Shown here piece after piece: positions 61,176-64,000 of a stretch of 64,000 nt of DNA (positions within the stretch are counted from its first letter, which is position 1; each line of letters starts with the position of its first letter). The translations under genes were made by a program, and so were the position numbers. Source of the DNA: Cellulomonas sp. URHD0024. Its GTDB lineage: Bacteria > Actinomycetota > Actinomycetes > Actinomycetales > Cellulomonadaceae. The notes under the pieces were generated by a model that searched no databases, was not told the origin of the DNA, and was given only the letters and a program-made list of their open reading frames with translations. The DNA is taken from NCBI RefSeq assembly GCF_000426185.1, contig NZ_AUEW01000001.1, forward strand, positions 124,001-188,000, in the 5' to 3' direction.

Positions 61176-62081
61176 TCAGAGCGGGGATTGAGGGCGGTAG
61201 GGGCTCCATGAGCCCGACCAGCGATGGGTGGGAGCGCCGGCAACGCCGACGTCCGCGAGGAAGATGCGCCCGGCATGGGGAAACTGCGCCCTGCCGATGT
61301 CGTCGAGGTCGCGGGACGCCGTGGTGATGACCAGTCGGTCCAGCGCGCTGCCGGCGAACGCGACGCTGGACACGTGCGGGGCGGGGAGCCGGACGGTGTC
61401 GCGCCGCGCACCTGCCGGCGAGTAGGAGTGCACCTCGCCGGCACCCCACATCGCGACCCAGATGTTGCCACCGGCGTCCACACAGATCCCGTCGGGATAC
61501 CCGTCGATCGTCACGAGCTCGCGGCGCTCGCCGACGGTGCCGGTTGCTGCGTCGTAGCGCCGCGTCCAGATGGTGCCGCGCATCGTGTCGGCGTTGTACA
61601 TCGCGCTGCCGTCGGGCGACCAGGCGATGCCGTTCGAGATGCTCAGGTCGGTGTCCAGGGTCAGTGTTGCGCCGTCGTCCTCGATGCGAAGCAGCCGGTC
61701 TCCGCCACCGACCTCGTCGTAGCGCATCGTGCCGACGAGGAAGCGGCCCCCGGGATCGCAGGCTCCGTCGTTGGTGCGACTGGCTGGGTCGTCGACGACG
61801 AGCGGCCCCGCGGTCCGCGTTCCGTCGGACTCCACGACGACGAGGCGATCGTGGGCGGCGACGAGCAGGCTGCCGTCGGGACCGGGAACCGCGGCGCCCA
61901 CGGTGCCGTCGAACGTCAGTCGGCGGCGTTCGACGACCTCGTCTCCGGCGATTGCCCCCTCGAAGACCTCACCGCGCTCGACATCGACCCAGATCAGCGC
62001 GCGCGACTCGGCAGACCAGACGGGGCCTTCGGCGAGCACATAGTGGCCGACGGTCGCGGGGTGCGCGGTGAAGGCTGTCAC
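61176..62081 (-). CDS. SMP-30/gluconolactonase-family lactonase
   Basis: A 301-residue six-bladed beta-propeller. Metal-site residues are visible in AEGPVW (Glu), RTNDGACDPGGRFLVGTM (Asn, Asp), NGIAWSPDGSAMYNADT and GYPDGICVDAGGNIWVAMWG (Asp). It should open the sugar lactone made by the dehydrogenase. GTG at 62081 overlaps the IclR stop by four bases. Confidence 0.92.
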   Translation of the reverse strand: MTAFTAHPATVGHYVLAEGPVWSAESRALIWVDVERGEVFEGAIAGDEVVERRRLTFDGTVGAAVPGPDGSLLVAAHDRLVVVESDGTRTAGPLVVDDPASRTNDGACDPGGRFLVGTMRYDEVGGGDRLLRIEDDGATLTLDTDLSISNGIAWSPDGSAMYNADTMRGTIWTRRYDAATGTVGERRELVTIDGYPDGICVDAGGNIWVAMWGAGEVHSYSPAGARRDTVRLPAPHVSSVAFAGSALDRLVITTASRDLDDIGRAQFPHAGRIFLADVGVAGAPTHRWSGSWSPYRPQSPL

Positions 62082-62911
62082 GCTCCCACCTCGTCGAACC
62101 GGCCGTCGATGATGCGACGGATCTCGGGCAGACCCCCGACCAGGGCCGCAAGCGGCGTGCGGTAGGCCAGGCCGCTGATGCTGATCGCGCCGGACGGCTC
62201 GCTCGGCGACGAGAGGTAGACCGGAAGGGCGACACAGGTGACGCCTGGCTCGTTCTCCTGGTCGTCGACGCTGTAGCCGCGCCGCCGCACGAGCTCGAGG
62301 TGCTCGTTCAGCTCGCTGGCCGTGGTCGCGGTCCGCGGCGTCGGCCGAGCGAGCTCGCGATCGCCGACCCACTCCGTGACAGCACGGAGGTCGCGCAGCC
62401 GGATCGCCAGCAGCATCTTGCCGACCGCGGTCGCGTGAGCGGGGTTGCGACCGCCGACCGTCGAGGTCAGGCGCATCGCGCCCATCGGGGGGTCGACCTT
62501 CGCGCGGTAGACGACGTGCTCTCCGTCGAGCACCGCGTAGTGCGAGGTCTCACCGAAGCGTTCCGTGAGGCGGTGCAGGATCGGCTGAACACGGACATGA
62601 TCAGGCCGTGCCTCATGGTTCGCGAAAGCCATGCGCAGGAACTCGTCGCCGAGGAGATACCGGCCGCGTCCGTCCTTCCCGGCCAGGCCCGCCTTGCACA
62701 GCGAGGCGAGCGCGCGATGGACCGTCGGTTTGGCGCTCGCGACAGCACGGGCGAGTTCGTCAAGGCTTGCGCCGTCGGGATGCCGGGCAAGCTCGACGAG
62801 CACGGCGAGGACACGATCGGAGCCGACGAGCTTGTCGTCGCCGGTCTGTTCCGCACTGGGGGCCGGGCGTGTACCGTGCATGAGGTTCCACATGCTAGAC
62901 GTATGTTCCAT
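62078..62911 (-). CDS. IclR-family transcriptional regulator
   Basis: A 277-residue regulator: winged helix SDRVLAVLVELARHPDGASLDELARAVASAKPTVHRALASLCKAGLAGKDGRGRYLLG, then the effector domain with the family's FGETSHYAVLDGEHVVYRAKVDPPM and PAHATAVGKMLLA. Start may be 62911, 62893 or 62881. It leads the operon IclR-lactonase-(FAH)-dehydrogenase and faces the dehydratase gene; both should be its targets, with a sugar acid or its keto-deoxy product as effector. Confidence 0.92.
   Translation of the reverse strand: MEHTSSMWNLMHGTRPAPSAEQTGDDKLVGSDRVLAVLVELARHPDGASLDELARAVASAKPTVHRALASLCKAGLAGKDGRGRYLLGDEFLRMAFANHEARPDHVRVQPILHRLTERFGETSHYAVLDGEHVVYRAKVDPPMGAMRLTSTVGGRNPAHATAVGKMLLAIRLRDLRAVTEWVGDRELARPTPRTATTASELNEHLELVRRRGYSVDDQENEPGVTCVALPVYLSSPSEPSGAISISGLAYRTPLAALVGGLPEIRRIIDGRFDEVGA
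62885..62910. promoter_or_regulatory. Possible IclR operator
   Basis: Direct GTTCCA repeats at 62885-62890 and 62905-62910, exactly 20 bases apart, with an imperfect inverted repeat ACATGC/GTATGT between them. It overlaps the start of the IclR frame, and a TATGTT at 62902-62907 may be the -10 of the dehydratase gene. Confidence 0.4.
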
Positions 62912-62929
62912 TAAGCGGAAGAAGGCGCC

Positions 62930-64000
62930 GTGGCAACGTCAACCCATGCGGAGTCCGGCTCGCCGCGCCGAAGTGCCGAGTGGTACGCGGGGTCGGACCG
63001 CAACGCGTACATCCACCGGGCGTGGATGCGCCGCGGCCTCCCCGACAACGCCTTCGACGGTCGGCCCCACATCGCGATCGCCAACTCCGCCTCCGACCTC
63101 ACGCCCTGCAACGCACACCTCGACGAGGTCATGCAGAGCGTGAAAGCCGGCATCTTCGAGGCTGGCGGCATCCCGCTGAACCTCCCCGTGGTGTCTCTCG
63201 GCGAGACCCAGGTGCGTCCGACCGCGATGCTGTGGCGCAACATGGCCGCGATGGCGACCGAGGAGATGATCCGGGCGAACCCGATCGACGGCGTCGTGCT
63301 CCTCGGTGGCTGCGACAAGACGATCCCCGCGCTCCTGATGGCCGCGGCCTCCGTCGACCTTCCCGCGCTCGTCGTACCCGGCGGCCCGATGAAGACCGGC
63401 ACGTTCCAGGGCGTTGCCCTGGGCTGCGGCACGGACGTGTGGCGTCTGAGCGAGGAGGTGCGCGCCGGCACCCTCAGCCAGGAGCAGTTCCTGAAGAGCG
63501 AGTCGTCGATGATCTCGAGCAAGGGCCACTGCAACACGATGGGCACCGCCTCGACGATGGCGCTCGTCACCGAGGCACTGGGCATGTCGATTCCGGGTCT
63601 GGCCGGAACCAGCGCCGTCGACAGCCGCCTGCTCGAGAGCGCGCACGCGTCCGGACGCCTCGTCGTCGAGATGATCCTGGCCGGGCGCGGTCCGAGCAGC
63701 ATCCTCACCGAGGCCTCGTTCCACAACGCGATCGTCGCGCTGGCCGCGCTCGGCGGCTCCACCAACGCGGTCGTGCACCTGCTCGCGATCGCCGGCCGCC
63801 TCGGCATCGACCTGACGCTCGACGACTTCGACAGGATCGGGTCCGGCGTGCCGCTGCTGGTCAACCTCCAGCCTGCCGGCCGCTTCCTGGTGGACGACTT
63901 CCAGCGCGCCGGGGGGCTGCTGTCGGTCCTGCGCGAGGTCAGGGACCTCCTCGACCCGTCCGCGCTGACCGTCACCGGACGCCCGCTGGTCGAGCACCTG
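62930..64000 (+). CDS. IlvD/Edd-family sugar-acid dehydratase (partial)
   Basis: The first 357 residues of a dehydratase, cut by the window end. The iron-sulfur and magnesium region is GGCDKTIPALLMAAASVDLPALVVPGGPM, and SNSASDLTPCN-like IANSASDLTPCNAHLDEV and KGHCNTMGTASTMA are present; MKTGTFQG follows. The N-terminal pattern (RSAEWYAGSDRNAYIHRAWMRRGLPDNAFDGRPH) is of the L-arabonate/D-xylonate/L-fuconate type, rather than IlvD of branched-chain synthesis. It makes the 2-keto-3-deoxy acid after the lactonase step. GTG at 62930 with GGAAGAAGG upstream; divergent from IclR. Confidence 0.92.
   Translation, partial: MATSTHAESGSPRRSAEWYAGSDRNAYIHRAWMRRGLPDNAFDGRPHIAIANSASDLTPCNAHLDEVMQSVKAGIFEAGGIPLNLPVVSLGETQVRPTAMLWRNMAAMATEEMIRANPIDGVVLLGGCDKTIPALLMAAASVDLPALVVPGGPMKTGTFQGVALGCGTDVWRLSEEVRAGTLSQEQFLKSESSMISSKGHCNTMGTASTMALVTEALGMSIPGLAGTSAVDSRLLESAHASGRLVVEMILAGRGPSSILTEASFHNAIVALAALGGSTNAVVHLLAIAGRLGIDLTLDDFDRIGSGVPLLVNLQPAGRFLVDDFQRAGGLLSVLREVRDLLDPSALTVTGRPLVEHL

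Overview
The window is high-GC DNA (roughly 70% or more G+C, GTG starts common, third positions almost always G or C) from an actinobacterium. The gene order trpC-trpB-trpA-lgt-gltB-gltD-pyk, preceded by a Trp-associated membrane protein, an HGxxPAAW protein and a DUF2752 protein, together with leaderless promoters of the TANNNT type, points to the Cellulomonadaceae or close relatives (inference from gene order, not a database match). No rRNA, tRNA, CRISPR array, insertion sequence or prophage was seen; the region looks chromosomal and stable, with accessory metabolic cassettes.

Region by region. 1-5.5 kb: tail of the trp operon (small membrane proteins, trpC, trpB, trpA joined by 4-bp overlaps) running into lgt. 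5.6-13.3 kb: glutamate synthase gltB-gltD, then pyruvate kinase from a leaderless promoter and a perfect 15-bp terminator. 13.3-18.7 kb: a membrane protein, a SHOCT/DUF6325 pair closed by a 14-bp terminator, a large LuxR-type ATPase regulator facing a 600-base regulatory gap that holds two operator-like palindromes, and a MarR regulator with a perfect TTAGTGCACTAA operator. 18.7-26.3 kb: a sulfur-scavenging region. A SAM-IV-type riboswitch leads into two flavin-dependent monooxygenases, followed by two hydrolases and a sulfonate-type ABC transporter whose leader holds a cysteine-rich peptide ORF. 26.4-32 kb: GlgX debranching enzyme, a GH63-like glucosidase and a lipoprotein. 32-33.6 kb: a three-gene ArsR-SRPBCC-hydrolase operon. 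33.8-40.5 kb: DUF1269 protein, a duplicated-domain protein of unknown function behind a structured leader, MarR, an ECF-like sigma factor with an NTF2 domain, a separate NTF2 protein, a channel-like membrane protein, an HNH-like protein and a DUF7144 membrane protein. 40.6-46.8 kb: P-type cation ATPase, TrkH potassium uptake protein, endonuclease IV, DNA polymerase IV. 46.9-50.6 kb: the methylcitrate cycle operon prpD-prpB-prpC. 50.7-55.1 kb: a 1,462-residue secreted RCC1/Ig-repeat protein. 55.2-59.6 kb: formate/nitrite-type transporter, glycosyltransferase and membrane pyrophosphatase. 60-64 kb: an oxidative (non-phosphorylative) sugar-acid cassette (sugar dehydrogenase, a decayed FAH-type gene, SMP-30 lactonase, IclR regulator, divergent IlvD/Edd dehydratase cut by the window end).

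The most unusual things are: a leader RNA that appears able to hide the ribosome binding site of the unknown duplicated-domain protein (36.7 kb); the Cys-rich leader ORF in front of the sulfonate transporter (26.2 kb); a 15-bp perfect hairpin laid over the start codon of a hydrolase (21.5 kb); and the paired palindromes in front of the LuxR-type regulator (15.0 kb). None is proven; each can be tested simply.
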